A stretch of 64,000 nucleotides of DNA from CAZHRC01 sp964533865 (GTDB lineage Bacteria; Bacillota; Clostridia; Tissierellales; Peptoniphilaceae), in contig CAZHRC010000006.1 of the NCBI GenBank assembly GCA_964533865.1, positions 40,380-104,379 of the forward strand. The letters are read 5' to 3'. Both the position numbers and the translations under genes were made by a program. Below, one piece after another: positions 15,245-24,493 of the stretch (position 1 is the first letter of the stretch; every line of letters begins with the position of its first letter). The notes beneath the pieces were generated by a model that ran no database searches, was not told where the DNA came from, and worked only from the letters and a program-made list of their open reading frames with translations.

Positions 15245-17518
15245 ATGAGCATAATAGGAACGAGTAAACCCATTCACGATGCTTGGGGAAAAGTAGCGGG
15301 TTATACTCAATTTTGTGGAGACATGAAAATGAGTAGGATGCTTCATGCAGCGGTTATATTCAGTGAGATACCTCACGGTATCGTCAAAAATATCGACGTT
15401 AGCCATGCTTTAGCAATAAAAGGCGTTATCGATGTGATTCATTGTTTTAACACGACCGATAAGCTTTATAATCGATACCGTTCCCAAGCCATTCAATCAA
15501 TGCCGGAGGATGAAAGGATTTTCAATAGCCATGTGCGGTTCTTAGGTGATCGGATTGGCGCCGTGATCGCCGAGTCGGAAAGCATTGCCAGAAGAGCGGC
15601 CAAGAAGATTAAAATCGTTTACGAACCGCTCCCTTATCACACATCGAGCGATGAAGTACTATCTGGATTAGAGAATAGAACCTTGGCGGATGGCCATATT
15701 GTAGGTGACGTGGAATTCCACATAGGTGAGGAACCGACCTATCCAAAAGATGTTGTAAGAGTGCGTACACAGACGAAACTATCGCGGATTACACATGCTT
15801 GCATGGAAACCCATAGTGCTATTGCTGATTATGACCCTTATTCTGGCGAATTGACCATATGGTCCCCAAACCAAGCGACACATGGCATCAGAACAGTCAT
15901 TGGTGATTTATTCGATATGCCTTATAACAAGGTTCGGTCGATTAAGACCACAATGGGATCCTCCTTTGGAGCGAAACAAGAGTGGATGTTGGAACCGGTA
16001 GTAGCTGCGGCAGCCATCAAAACAGGCCGTCCAGTAAAGCTGGTATACTCTCGTAAAGAGACGATGATATCGACAGTATCAAGAAGTCCGATGGATGCAA
16101 AAGTCGAAACTGTTTTTACAAAAGAGGGCAAACTCTTAGCCTTGTACATAGACAATGTTGTGGATGCGGGAGCCTACATCGGAAACACCAAAGATTATTC
16201 TGCAGTTGTTGCTAATAAACTATTCCGTTGTTACACTTATCCCTATTTGTATTATAGAGGGAGAGCAGTTCTAACTCACTCTCCGGTTTCAGGAGCGTAC
16301 AGAGGGTGGACAGCGCCAGAGGCAGCACTTATGGTGGAACATAACCTTAATAAAGCAGCAAAGCTTTTAGGGATCGATCCTATCGAGTTACGTTTGAAAA
16401 ATGTAGCGACCGAAGGTGATTTTGATCCCAAAGTTGGAATTCCTATAGGCGCAGTCCGAACGAAAGAGTGCCTTGAATTGGGACGAGAAAAGTTTGACTG
16501 GGAAGGGAAAAAGAAAAGAGCTGTTGCTTTTAACCGTAAGGAAGGAAGATTTAAACGAGGTATCGCTGTAGGGTGTGGTGGTCATGTGAACGGTTATTAT
16601 CCCAAATTTGGTGATTTTGCCACTGTAGAGCTACGACTAACAGAAGATGGTTCAGTCATAGCTAGCTTGAGCTTACATGATCACGGTTGTGGGGCTGTCA
16701 CCGTGATGAAAATGATCATTGCTGAAACAACGGGTATCGACATGGAGAGGATTACGATCAAAGAAGCCGATACGAACCACACGCCTTTGGATATGGGCTG
16801 TTATTCAAGTCGCACGGTCTATGTCATTGGAAAAGCCGCTCAAAATAGTGCTGAATTATTAATTGAGATATCCAAAAAAAATATTGCCGAGATACATCAG
16901 GCAAATACTAATGACGTGGTGTTCAGAGATGGGAAATTCTATGTTGAATCGCATGGTGTTAAGGAAGTATATGATTACAAGCGTGTAGGACAAGAGACGA
17001 TGAGACTTTTAAAACGCGAGGTCATTGCCCTGGAACAGTATGTCAGCGTATCAAATCCATCAGTGACAGGAACACACTTTGCAGAGGTTGAAGTTGATAC
17101 CTACACGGGAATGGTCAAGATATTATCTTATTTAGCAGCGCATGATGTCGGCAAGGTGTTAAACCGAGAAATTTGTGAAGCCCAAATCCAAGGTGCCGTG
17201 ATGATGGGATGTGGAGCGGCATTAAGTGAAGAAATGATCACCCATACATCTGGGCATGCGACGAGCAGTTTTAAGAATTATCATCTCATCAATGCCTATG
17301 AAGCGCCAAACATCGAAATTCTCTTTGTGGAAGACGGCAAAACCGATGGACCTTTTGGTGCGAAATCAATAGGAGAAATCTGTCATGTACCACCTGCGGC
17401 GACGATTAATGGTGCGGTTAACGATGCACTAAGGTCAGAACTTGGAGAAATTCCATTGAATCCTGACAGTATCATTCGATTTTTAGTTGAAAACAAAAAC
17501 AACAGAGAGGAGGTATAA
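15245..17518 (+). CDS. xdhA: Xanthine dehydrogenase family, molybdenum-binding subunit
   Basis: This 757-residue subunit of a molybdenum hydroxylase has the a/b-hammerhead N-domain (residues about 10-130, KVAGYTQFCGD and FLGDRIGAVIAES) and the molybdopterin domain: ACMETHSAIADYD, GSSFGAKQEWMLEP, the AYRGWTAPEA substrate-Arg motif, and GPFGAKSIGE near the C-terminus with the catalytic Glu. It would oxidise hypoxanthine/xanthine, or a related purine or aromatic heterocycle, with water as oxygen donor. AGGAGG precedes the ATG. The FAD and Fe-S subunits follow. The purine assignment rests on family likeness; the window's NCS2 permease and HPRT lie far away and are not linked to it. Confidence 0.9.
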   Translation: MSIIGTSKPIHDAWGKVAGYTQFCGDMKMSRMLHAAVIFSEIPHGIVKNIDVSHALAIKGVIDVIHCFNTTDKLYNRYRSQAIQSMPEDERIFNSHVRFLGDRIGAVIAESESIARRAAKKIKIVYEPLPYHTSSDEVLSGLENRTLADGHIVGDVEFHIGEEPTYPKDVVRVRTQTKLSRITHACMETHSAIADYDPYSGELTIWSPNQATHGIRTVIGDLFDMPYNKVRSIKTTMGSSFGAKQEWMLEPVVAAAAIKTGRPVKLVYSRKETMISTVSRSPMDAKVETVFTKEGKLLALYIDNVVDAGAYIGNTKDYSAVVANKLFRCYTYPYLYYRGRAVLTHSPVSGAYRGWTAPEAALMVEHNLNKAAKLLGIDPIELRLKNVATEGDFDPKVGIPIGAVRTKECLELGREKFDWEGKKKRAVAFNRKEGRFKRGIAVGCGGHVNGYYPKFGDFATVELRLTEDGSVIASLSLHDHGCGAVTVMKMIIAETTGIDMERITIKEADTNHTPLDMGCYSSRTVYVIGKAAQNSAELLIEISKKNIAEIHQANTNDVVFRDGKFYVESHGVKEVYDYKRVGQETMRLLKREVIALEQYVSVSNPSVTGTHFAEVEVDTYTGMVKILSYLAAHDVGKVLNREICEAQIQGAVMMGCGAALSEEMITHTSGHATSSFKNYHLINAYEAPNIEILFVEDGKTDGPFGAKSIGEICHVPPAATINGAVNDALRSELGEIPLNPDSIIRFLVENKNNREEV

Positions 17519-17519
17519 G

Positions 17520-18409
17520 ATGGGAGTGAAAGGTTATGCACCGTCATCATTAGAGGGATTAGATCAAATGTTAAGCAATCCTTCTGAAAATCGTATCGTA
17601 TTGGGCGGCGGTACAGACATCATTATTAGCATGAGAGAAGAGGACCTTAATGTCGATGAAATACTCTATCTAGGGCGTATTCCTGAACTAAAGGCTATAA
17701 ATGATTTAGGCGATTATATAGAAGTTGGAGCTGCGGTTACTATCTCTGAAATTGTAGAATCTGACTTAGTTCAAACTTTTTATCAAGCGCTTTATCAGGC
17801 GGCAAAGGACATGGGCTCCGTTCAGATTAGAAATAAAGGAACTTTAGTTGGCAACCTATGCTCAGCATCACCTGCAGGAGATTTTTTACCGGTGCTTTTT
17901 TTGTACGGAGCGGAAGTTGTCCTGTATGGACCCCGAAGCGTGGTAAAAGTGGTGCCTATTGATGACTTTATCCTAGGGAAACAAAAAATTAACCGAAATA
18001 ATGATGAGATTGTTACAAACATTCGATTACCAAAATCGATAGAGAAGAATTATAGAAGTGCATTTTGCAAACTTGGAAGTCGAAGCAAAGTAACCATATC
18101 TCGAATCAGTTTGGCAATATCAGCCACTTTTGATGAGGGTCAGAGGGTTTTGGATTCTAAAGTGTATGTAGGAGCTGTTTCGCCTATTCCACGCCGTGTC
18201 GTGTCAGCAGAAAGGGTTCTAAAGGGACAAAGAATTGATCAAAATGTCGTATTGAAATTGGTGAGATTCTTTTTCAGAGTATTTACGATACAACACCTCA
18301 AGGATATGAAAGACATGACTCCAAATACTACGATAGACATTACCGATACTATAAACCTCATAGCGTGAGAGGGGTAGTAGAAGATGTGGTGAATTTATTA
18401 TTATCTTAG
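17520..18409 (+). CDS. xdhB: Xanthine dehydrogenase FAD-binding subunit, frameshifted near C-terminus
   Basis: CO-dehydrogenase-type flavoprotein: LGGGTDIIISM (FAD-binding loop), GSVQIRNKGTLVGNLCSASPAGD and ISRISLAISAT. Read in frame from ATG 17520 (GAGGAGG upstream) it stops at 18368 with an atypical tail. In the next frame, from about 18239 to TAG 18407-18409, the expected family ending appears: EIGEILFQSIYDTTPQGY followed by Tyr/His-rich and VRGVVEDVVNLL residues. A single missing base around 18248-18290 would restore a 296-residue protein. The cause may be mutation or sequencing error. The intact part includes the whole FAD-binding domain. Confidence 0.85.
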
Positions 18410-18435
18410 TCGTGGGCTAAGGGAAGGAGGTTGCA

Positions 18436-18894
18436 ATGTTATTAGAATTTTGTGTGAATGGAAAAACAGTGGCGATCGAGACGCCTCCGAATCGAAGGTT
18501 AATCGACATTTTAAGAAACGATTTAAATTTGACGGGGACAAAAGAAAGTTGTTCTGAAGGGGAATGCGGATCGTGTACAGTTTTACTGGATGAGCGGGCG
18601 GTCCATTCGTGTTTAACACTGGCAATCGAGTTGCAAGGCCGCACAGTTACGACGATTGAAGGGCTTGGAGAAAATGGAGAAATGGATCTACTCCAGGAGA
18701 ACTTTGTAAAGGAAGGTGCTGTCCAATGTGGGTATTGCACGCCAGGTATGATTATGAGTGCAAAGGGGCTACTTCTTAAGAATTCAAATCCGTCGGATGA
18801 AGAGATAAAGGTAGCTATCTCGGGAAACATCTGTCGATGCTCTGGATATGACCAAATCATCCGTGCCATAAGGAAAACGGCAGACGCGCTTTAA
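18436..18894 (+). CDS. xdhC: Xanthine dehydrogenase 2Fe-2S subunit
   Basis: A 152-residue ferredoxin-like subunit with two 2Fe-2S clusters. The first is plant-ferredoxin type (Cys39, Cys44, Cys47, Cys59 in CSEGECGSC...C); the second has Cys98, Cys101, Cys133 and Cys135 (QCGYCTPG and GNICRCSGY). It passes electrons from the molybdenum site to FAD. GGAAGGAGG precedes the ATG. The gene name follows the Fe-S subunit usage, not the XdhC maturation factor. Confidence 0.94.
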   Translation: MLLEFCVNGKTVAIETPPNRRLIDILRNDLNLTGTKESCSEGECGSCTVLLDERAVHSCLTLAIELQGRTVTTIEGLGENGEMDLLQENFVKEGAVQCGYCTPGMIMSAKGLLLKNSNPSDEEIKVAISGNICRCSGYDQIIRAIRKTADAL

Positions 18895-19001
18895 CATTTC
18901 AGGACTAGTGAATTGTGGATCCAATGGTATCTAATTTGGCTATCACCATCATTACATTTCCGATGTGTGAGGCGAGTAATAACATAAGGAAGGGCAAGAA
19001 T

Positions 19002-20363
19002 ATGAATAAAACAGATCAAGACCCTATTTCACAAAGTAGCGATAGAAATCCGACCAAGGCAGACTACTTGAAATTTGCGATTCTTAGCGCAATAGGCGTA
19101 CTAATATACTTCGTCCCTATTAAAGGTCCAGCCACTCCAATTGTACTTGCGATAAACTGGGTCAAGGGACTATTTGGAGACTCCTTACCCTACTTAGTGA
19201 TTTCGCTCATTTTTGTACTTAATATCACCTTGGTTTTGGGTAAAGTCTTCAAGATCAAGATTTTTGAAGCATATCATAATGATGATAAACCTTTTCAAAC
19301 GGTTTTCTTTATCACTTCGCTCATCATTATCATTTTGATCTTGATGAATGTTGATCTTGCTCCAATTCGCCATGAAAAGGTAGGAGGGCATGTGTTGACC
19401 ATAGCTTCAAATGTAGTTATTACGATCTTTGTTGCTGGCTCATGTACCATCTTTATATTGAAATCAGGGATCGTTGAATTTTTTGGAGGACTTCTTGAAC
19501 CACTCATGCGCCCTGTTTTTCAACTTCCCGGAGAGGCTTCAGTAAATGCAGTGGCATCATTTGTATCAGCAGCGTCGGTAGGTGTTTATTTTACAGATGT
19601 GTATTATAAACAAAAGATCTACACTGATAGAGAGGCGGTCAATACATCCTTGCACTACAGTGTTGTGAGTTTAGGATTTATGGCTTTGCTCTGTACGTTG
19701 AATGGTGTAGAAGAGTATTATGGGTCTTTAATTCTCTGGTCATTCATTTTAACTTTGGTCATCGCAGCAATTTGCGCGCGCATTCCACCTGTGACTTGGA
19801 AAGCTAATCGTTATGTGGATGGTCGAGTGCAAACAGAAGAAGATCGAAGAGTGAAAAAGATTCCTTATGGAGAGAGAGTAAAGTTGGCTGCAAGAGCAGC
19901 GGCTATGACCTCGAGGGAATTTACGGTGAGAGAATTGTTAAATTCGACTGTGAATGCGATGAAGTTTGCACAGAAAATTATAGCGGTGAATGTAACTGTT
20001 GTTTTGATCGCGTTGAGTTTAGTTTATTTCACGCCCATATTCGAAATTATCGGAAAGCCTATGATTCCAGTGTTGGAATTGCTTCAGATACCTGAGGCAG
20101 CGACGGTTGCACCTTCGACTCTGATTGGGTTCATAGAGATAACGTTGCCTTCAATATTGGTGTCGTCGGCAAACCTTCCACAAATTTCTGGTTTCTATAT
20201 TGCGTTATTGTCTTGCTGTCAGATTATTTTCATGACAGAGGCAGGAAATGCCATGCTCAGCTCATCTATGCCCATCAGTTTTAAAGATTTAGTCGTTGCT
20301 TTTATAGAAAGGACCATTATCTCGATTCCGTTATGTGCCTTAGTGGTACACCTCATATTCTAG
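19002..20363 (+). CDS. YjiH-family membrane protein with nucleoside-recognition (Gate) domain
   Basis: The 453-residue polytopic protein has about ten hydrophobic segments, and the region around VNAVASFVSAASVGVYFTDVYY carries the Gate/nucleoside-recognition motif of YjiH-like proteins. They are often placed beside nucleobase or amino acid catabolic genes and may be transporters; the substrate is unproven. Its position behind xdhABC suggests purine import or efflux (inference). ATG 19002 (MNKTDQD) is preferred, with AAGGAAGGG upstream; the frame extends to 18915 without a good ribosome site. Confidence 0.7.
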   Translation: MNKTDQDPISQSSDRNPTKADYLKFAILSAIGVLIYFVPIKGPATPIVLAINWVKGLFGDSLPYLVISLIFVLNITLVLGKVFKIKIFEAYHNDDKPFQTVFFITSLIIIILILMNVDLAPIRHEKVGGHVLTIASNVVITIFVAGSCTIFILKSGIVEFFGGLLEPLMRPVFQLPGEASVNAVASFVSAASVGVYFTDVYYKQKIYTDREAVNTSLHYSVVSLGFMALLCTLNGVEEYYGSLILWSFILTLVIAAICARIPPVTWKANRYVDGRVQTEEDRRVKKIPYGERVKLAARAAAMTSREFTVRELLNSTVNAMKFAQKIIAVNVTVVLIALSLVYFTPIFEIIGKPMIPVLELLQIPEAATVAPSTLIGFIEITLPSILVSSANLPQISGFYIALLSCCQIIFMTEAGNAMLSSSMPISFKDLVVAFIERTIISIPLCALVVHLIF

Positions 20364-20445
20364 AAAGAGATGGGGACCAGTTAAGATTAGAATTGAGACG
20401 AGGAAAACAAAATAAGAAGTTGAGAACATTTTAAAACAAAGACTG

Positions 20446-20500
20446 AAACCTGGATTCCCGTCAAACTCGTTATGAGAGACGTAAATCCAGGTTTTGTGTT
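20446..20500 (+). terminator. Probable terminator of the xdh operon
   Basis: AAACCTGGATT (20446-20456) and AATCCAGGTTT (20484-20494) form an 11-bp stem with a 27-nt loop that itself contains CTCGTTATGAG. The following bases are TGTGTT, only moderately T-rich, so termination is likely but not certain. Confidence 0.55.
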
Positions 20501-20591
20501 GGCTACAGCGCGATTATCGTTGAAGATTTATGAAGAGTTCTGAAGGAATTATGATGAGGCTAATAACAAAACGGCTTTTTTCATGAAATAG

Positions 20592-20654
20592 ATGCCACGA
20601 GCTGATAAAGATGTTATAATGTGAACTGAGAGCAAGATTAATAACGTTATCTTG
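20592..20654 (+). promoter_or_regulatory. Candidate promoter and operator of the rhamnose operon
   Basis: TATAAT lies at 20615-20620 with only a poor -35 (about 20592). Just downstream is a symmetrical site, CAAGAT...ATCTTG (20633-20654), with the perfect palindrome ATAACGTTAT at 20641-20650. A repressor bound there would block the start. The remaining leader to 20819 (about 165 nt) has no recognised riboswitch. Confidence 0.45.
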
Positions 20655-20819
20655 TGTATAGGTGTTAGACAAGTGATGCGGATGAATAGGAAGAATTCAT
20701 ATTCTGTGCAAACGATTATTATTTGAGAAAACAGGTCATAATGTGTATTTTCATTAGAGGACTCAAAGCGAATTAATAAATAGTCAAGTGGTGGCAACGG
20801 ATTGAGTAAAGGAGTGTCA

Positions 20820-22241
20820 ATGGTTAATTACTATCTAGCTATAGATATTGGAGCCTCAAGTGGTCGAATGATATTAGGCTTCATCGATAACCAAAAAATA
20901 AAGATCGAAGAAGTACATCGTTTTGAAAATAAGTTAACAAAGGTCGACGATAGCCTATGCTGGGACTATACAAAACTTTTCGATGAGATAATAAAAGGAT
21001 TGCGTCGATGTCAGGAGTTGAACAAAATCCCAACATATATTGGGATTGATACATGGGCCGTTGACTTTGTATTGCTTGATGAATCCGGATCTTTAACTTC
21101 TCCTATGGTATCATATCGTGACGACCGAACGATAGATATCGATCTTGAAGTTGAGTTGGTCATTTCTTCGAAAGACCTTTATGAACGCACGGGAATACAA
21201 AAGCAGATGTTCAACACCATTTATCAATTGATGGCCATAAAGCAAAAGGATGCTCCTGCTTTAGAAAATGCTGTAAACATGCTAATGGTACCAGACTATT
21301 TCAATTATTTATTAACGGGTATTGCGGTTGCAGAGTACACCAATGCCACTTCAACGAATCTCGTTTCAAAAGAAACACGGGATTGGGATAGGGATTTAAT
21401 TCGTTCATTGGAAATCCCTGAAACCATCTTCCCCAACATTATGAAACCGGGTACGGTTTTAGGAGATCTAAAGCCAGAGATCGTGCAAGCCATTGGCTTC
21501 AATGCTGAGGTGGTGTTGCCACCCACACATGATACGGCATCGGCAATACTTTCTGTGCCGTCTCATGAAAAGGATTTTGTTTACTTGAGTTCGGGCACTT
21601 GGTCTCTATTGGGTACAGAGATTCGCCAACCCATTGTTTCGAGTCGCGCAAGAGAACTAAACTTTACGAACGAGGGGGGATATGATGGAAAATTGTGTTT
21701 CCTTAAGAATATTATGGGGATGTGGTTAATCCAATCCATTCGCAAAGAACTGACGTTGAAGATGAACCGTGATATTTCGTATAATGAGTTAGCGGATTTA
21801 GCGGCGGTGAATCGGATCGATAGTACGATTGATTGTAATGATGCTCGTTTTTTTGCACCGAATTCAATGCTATCGGAAATAGAGACATACCTCAAGGAAA
21901 CAAGTCAGGACTTGCCCCAGTCGATCGGAGAGTTTGCTTACATGATATACAACTCTTTAGCGATTTCCTATGCGAAGACTATTGTTGAGCTAGAATCATT
22001 AACTGGAAAGCGATATGACAAGCTCTACGTCGTAGGCGGAGGTAGTCAAGTGGAATTGGTCAATCGGCTGACTGCGGAAAAAACGGGATGCACAGTGTAC
22101 GCTGGGCCCATTGAAGCGACGGCACTCGGCAATCTAGGTGCTCAAATGATGGCGTCAGGTGAACTCAAAGATGTCAGTGCCTTCAGAGATCTGATTGCAC
22201 AGTCATTTAGCATAAAAACATATCAGGGAGGAAAAGTATGA
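20820..22241 (+). CDS. rhaB: L-rhamnulokinase
   Basis: A 473-residue FGGY-family kinase with the RhaB pattern: YLAIDIGASSGRMILG at the N-terminus, IGIDTWAVDFVLLD, THDTASAI, YLSSGTWSLLG, and VVGGGSQ followed by ATALGNLGAQ at the C-terminus. It phosphorylates L-rhamnulose to L-rhamnulose-1-phosphate. ATG 20820 has AAAGGAG five bases upstream; an in-frame TTG at 20802 is less likely. The stop overlaps the rhaA start. Confidence 0.95.
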   Translation: MVNYYLAIDIGASSGRMILGFIDNQKIKIEEVHRFENKLTKVDDSLCWDYTKLFDEIIKGLRRCQELNKIPTYIGIDTWAVDFVLLDESGSLTSPMVSYRDDRTIDIDLEVELVISSKDLYERTGIQKQMFNTIYQLMAIKQKDAPALENAVNMLMVPDYFNYLLTGIAVAEYTNATSTNLVSKETRDWDRDLIRSLEIPETIFPNIMKPGTVLGDLKPEIVQAIGFNAEVVLPPTHDTASAILSVPSHEKDFVYLSSGTWSLLGTEIRQPIVSSRARELNFTNEGGYDGKLCFLKNIMGMWLIQSIRKELTLKMNRDISYNELADLAAVNRIDSTIDCNDARFFAPNSMLSEIETYLKETSQDLPQSIGEFAYMIYNSLAISYAKTIVELESLTGKRYDKLYVVGGGSQVELVNRLTAEKTGCTVYAGPIEATALGNLGAQMMASGELKDVSAFRDLIAQSFSIKTYQGGKV

Positions 22242-23479
22242 CTCAAGAATTTGATCGCGCAAAAGCAATATATCGAGAAATAGGCGTAGATGTTGAGAAG
22301 GCGTTGGATCGCCTATCGAGAATTCCTCTCTCGATGCATTGTTGGCAAGGGGATGATATTCAGGGATTTGAAGTGGATCAGGGGGGCGTTTCAGGTGGTA
22401 TACAAGCCACGGGGAATTACCCCGGAAAAGCGCGTTCGCCAAAGGAGTTAATGGCTGACATCGATAAAGCCTTTTCTCTAATCCCAGGCAAACACCGTTT
22501 AAATCTTCATGCGAATTACGGTTTTTACGACGGTGCGATGGTTGATCGCAGTGCAGTAAAAATCGAACATTTTAAACCTTGGGTTGACTTTGCGAAAGCG
22601 CGCGGCATAAAACTCGATTTTAATGCGACCTGCTTCTCGCATGAGTTAGCGGAAGAGGCAACGTTGTCTTCTGAAAAACAGGATGTACGAGAGTTTTGGA
22701 TAAACCACGTGAAATCCGCAATACACGTCGCAGAATATATGGCTAAAGAACTAGAGGATGTAGTGTTATTTAATATTTGGATTCCCGATGGGTTTAAAGA
22801 TATCCCTGTCGACAGAATAGGGCCACGTCGGCGATTGAAAGAATCACTCGATGACATTTTATCGATGCAGTACGACCGATCCCTCGTCAATGTAGCAGTG
22901 GAATCTAAGGTTTTTGGTATTGGTGTCGAAAGCTATACTGTGGGATCACATGAGTTTTATTTGAATTACGCCGCTAAAAACGATATTCTTTGCCTATTGG
23001 ATAACGGACATTTTCACCCAACGGAAGTGGTTTCAGACAAACTCTCCTCAATGCTGTTGTTCTTTGACCAGGTGGCATTGCACATCACCCGTGCAGTGCG
23101 ATGGGATAGCGATCACGTGGTGAGACTGGATGATGAAACGAAAGAAATTGCAAAAGAAATTATTAGAAATGGAGAAAATCGCTTCCTGATTGGTTTGGAC
23201 TTTTTTGATGCCAGCATCAATCGCGTAGCGGCATGGGTTATTGGCATGCGAAATGTTCAGAAAGCGTTGTTAGCAGCGCTGCTAGAGCCTCATGATAGGT
23301 TAGTGTCTCTGCAAGAGGCGAGGAATTTTTCGAAATTGATGGCGGTTCAAGAGGATTTAAAATACTATCCTGTCGGAGATGTGTGGGAAGAATTCTGTAG
23401 GCGTGAACAGGTGTCTGCGTGGAACTGGTATGAAGCAATTGAAGACTACGAGAAAACGGTGACAAATCACAGGATCTAA
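22238..23479 (+). CDS. rhaA: L-rhamnose isomerase
   Basis: The 413-residue protein has the typical RhaA path: LSMHCWQGDDIQGFE, GGIQATGNYPGKARSP, LNLHANYGFYDG, the metal-site strands LDFNATCFSHELAE, VAVESKVFGIGVESYTVGSHEFY and CLLDNGHFHPTE. It converts L-rhamnose to L-rhamnulose. Family members also interconvert D-allose and D-allulose, which matters because a D-allulose 3-epimerase is encoded downstream. It is coupled to rhaB by ATGA. Confidence 0.96.
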   Translation: MTQEFDRAKAIYREIGVDVEKALDRLSRIPLSMHCWQGDDIQGFEVDQGGVSGGIQATGNYPGKARSPKELMADIDKAFSLIPGKHRLNLHANYGFYDGAMVDRSAVKIEHFKPWVDFAKARGIKLDFNATCFSHELAEEATLSSEKQDVREFWINHVKSAIHVAEYMAKELEDVVLFNIWIPDGFKDIPVDRIGPRRRLKESLDDILSMQYDRSLVNVAVESKVFGIGVESYTVGSHEFYLNYAAKNDILCLLDNGHFHPTEVVSDKLSSMLLFFDQVALHITRAVRWDSDHVVRLDDETKEIAKEIIRNGENRFLIGLDFFDASINRVAAWVIGMRNVQKALLAALLEPHDRLVSLQEARNFSKLMAVQEDLKYYPVGDVWEEFCRREQVSAWNWYEAIEDYEKTVTNHRI

Positions 23480-23503
23480 GTATTAAGAAATGGAGGGGGA
23501 TGG

Positions 23504-24346
23504 ATGAAGGTTCATCAGGCAGATTTTTTCAAGAAATTTGTTCAACTTGCTGATGATGGTTACAAGTTGGGCTGGCATGAAAGAAATGGAGGAAATCTTT
23601 CCTACCGAATGACGGTTGATGAGGTTGAAAGCATAAAGGAAGATATCTCATTTAAAGAGGATTGGCTACAAATTGGCACGTCTGTTCCAGAGTTGGCGGG
23701 GGAATTTTTCGTGGTGACCGGAAGCGGTAAATATTTTAGAAACATTATCAATTCACCGGATGAAAATTGTGGCATTATCGAAATAGATATTACAGGAAGT
23801 CAATATCGTGTAGTGTGGGGATTGTTAAACGAAAGTAGACCAACAAGTGAACTTCCATCGCATTTGATGAACCATGAAGTTAAAAAAAGAAATACTTTCG
23901 GGAGAAATAGAATTATTTATCATGCCCACACCACAAACATCATCGCTTTAACTTTCGTGCTTCCATTGGACAATAAAGTTTTTACGCGATATCTCTGGGA
24001 GATGGCGACGGAGTGTCCTGTTGTCTTTCCTGAAGGTGTTGGGGTAGTGCCATGGATGGTACCAGGAGGGAGAGATATTGGCGTTGAGTCCTCGTTGTTA
24101 ATGGAAAAATACAATGTGGTCATCTGGGCGCACCACGGAACGTTCTGTGCTGGAGATTCCTTCGATGACGCTTTTGGATTGATGCATACTGTCGAAAAAT
24201 CAGCGGAGATTTTAATTAAAGTTTTCTCGTCTCAAAAGCCGATGATTCAAACGATCACCCCTCAAAATTTTAGAGACTTAGGTAGAGATTTTAATGTCTC
24301 GATTGATGAAGAATTTCTTTTTGAACGAGAGCTATATAATGAATGA
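23504..24346 (+). CDS. rhaD: L-rhamnulose-1-phosphate aldolase
   Basis: A 280-residue class II aldolase with GWHERNGGNLSYR, VTGSGKYFRNI, RPTSELPSHL, the zinc His pair in YHAHTTNIIALTF and the third His in WAHHGTFCAG. It cleaves L-rhamnulose-1-phosphate to dihydroxyacetone phosphate and L-lactaldehyde. GGAGGGG precedes the ATG, 24 bp after rhaA. No lactaldehyde reductase or dehydrogenase is visible in the window. Confidence 0.95.
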   Translation: MKVHQADFFKKFVQLADDGYKLGWHERNGGNLSYRMTVDEVESIKEDISFKEDWLQIGTSVPELAGEFFVVTGSGKYFRNIINSPDENCGIIEIDITGSQYRVVWGLLNESRPTSELPSHLMNHEVKKRNTFGRNRIIYHAHTTNIIALTFVLPLDNKVFTRYLWEMATECPVVFPEGVGVVPWMVPGGRDIGVESSLLMEKYNVVIWAHHGTFCAGDSFDDAFGLMHTVEKSAEILIKVFSSQKPMIQTITPQNFRDLGRDFNVSIDEEFLFERELYNE

Positions 24347-24393
24347 TAGTGAAGGAGATACAATAATGATATAGCTTTACGGAAAAGGCTTAA

Positions 24394-24420
24394 TTGACAA
24401 AATAACATGTTGATTATACT
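24394..24420 (+). promoter_or_regulatory. Candidate internal promoter for the ABC importer genes
   Basis: TTGACA (24394-24399) and TATACT (24415-24420) are only 15 bp apart. The 8-bp palindrome AACATGTT (24406-24413) sits in the spacer. Promoter strength is doubtful because of spacing. Confidence 0.4.
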
Positions 24421-24493
24421 TTACTTAAAAGCTTAGTAAGTGGAAAACGTATGGTGTTATAACAAGGATGGTAAATTCGAATGGAGGTAGACT

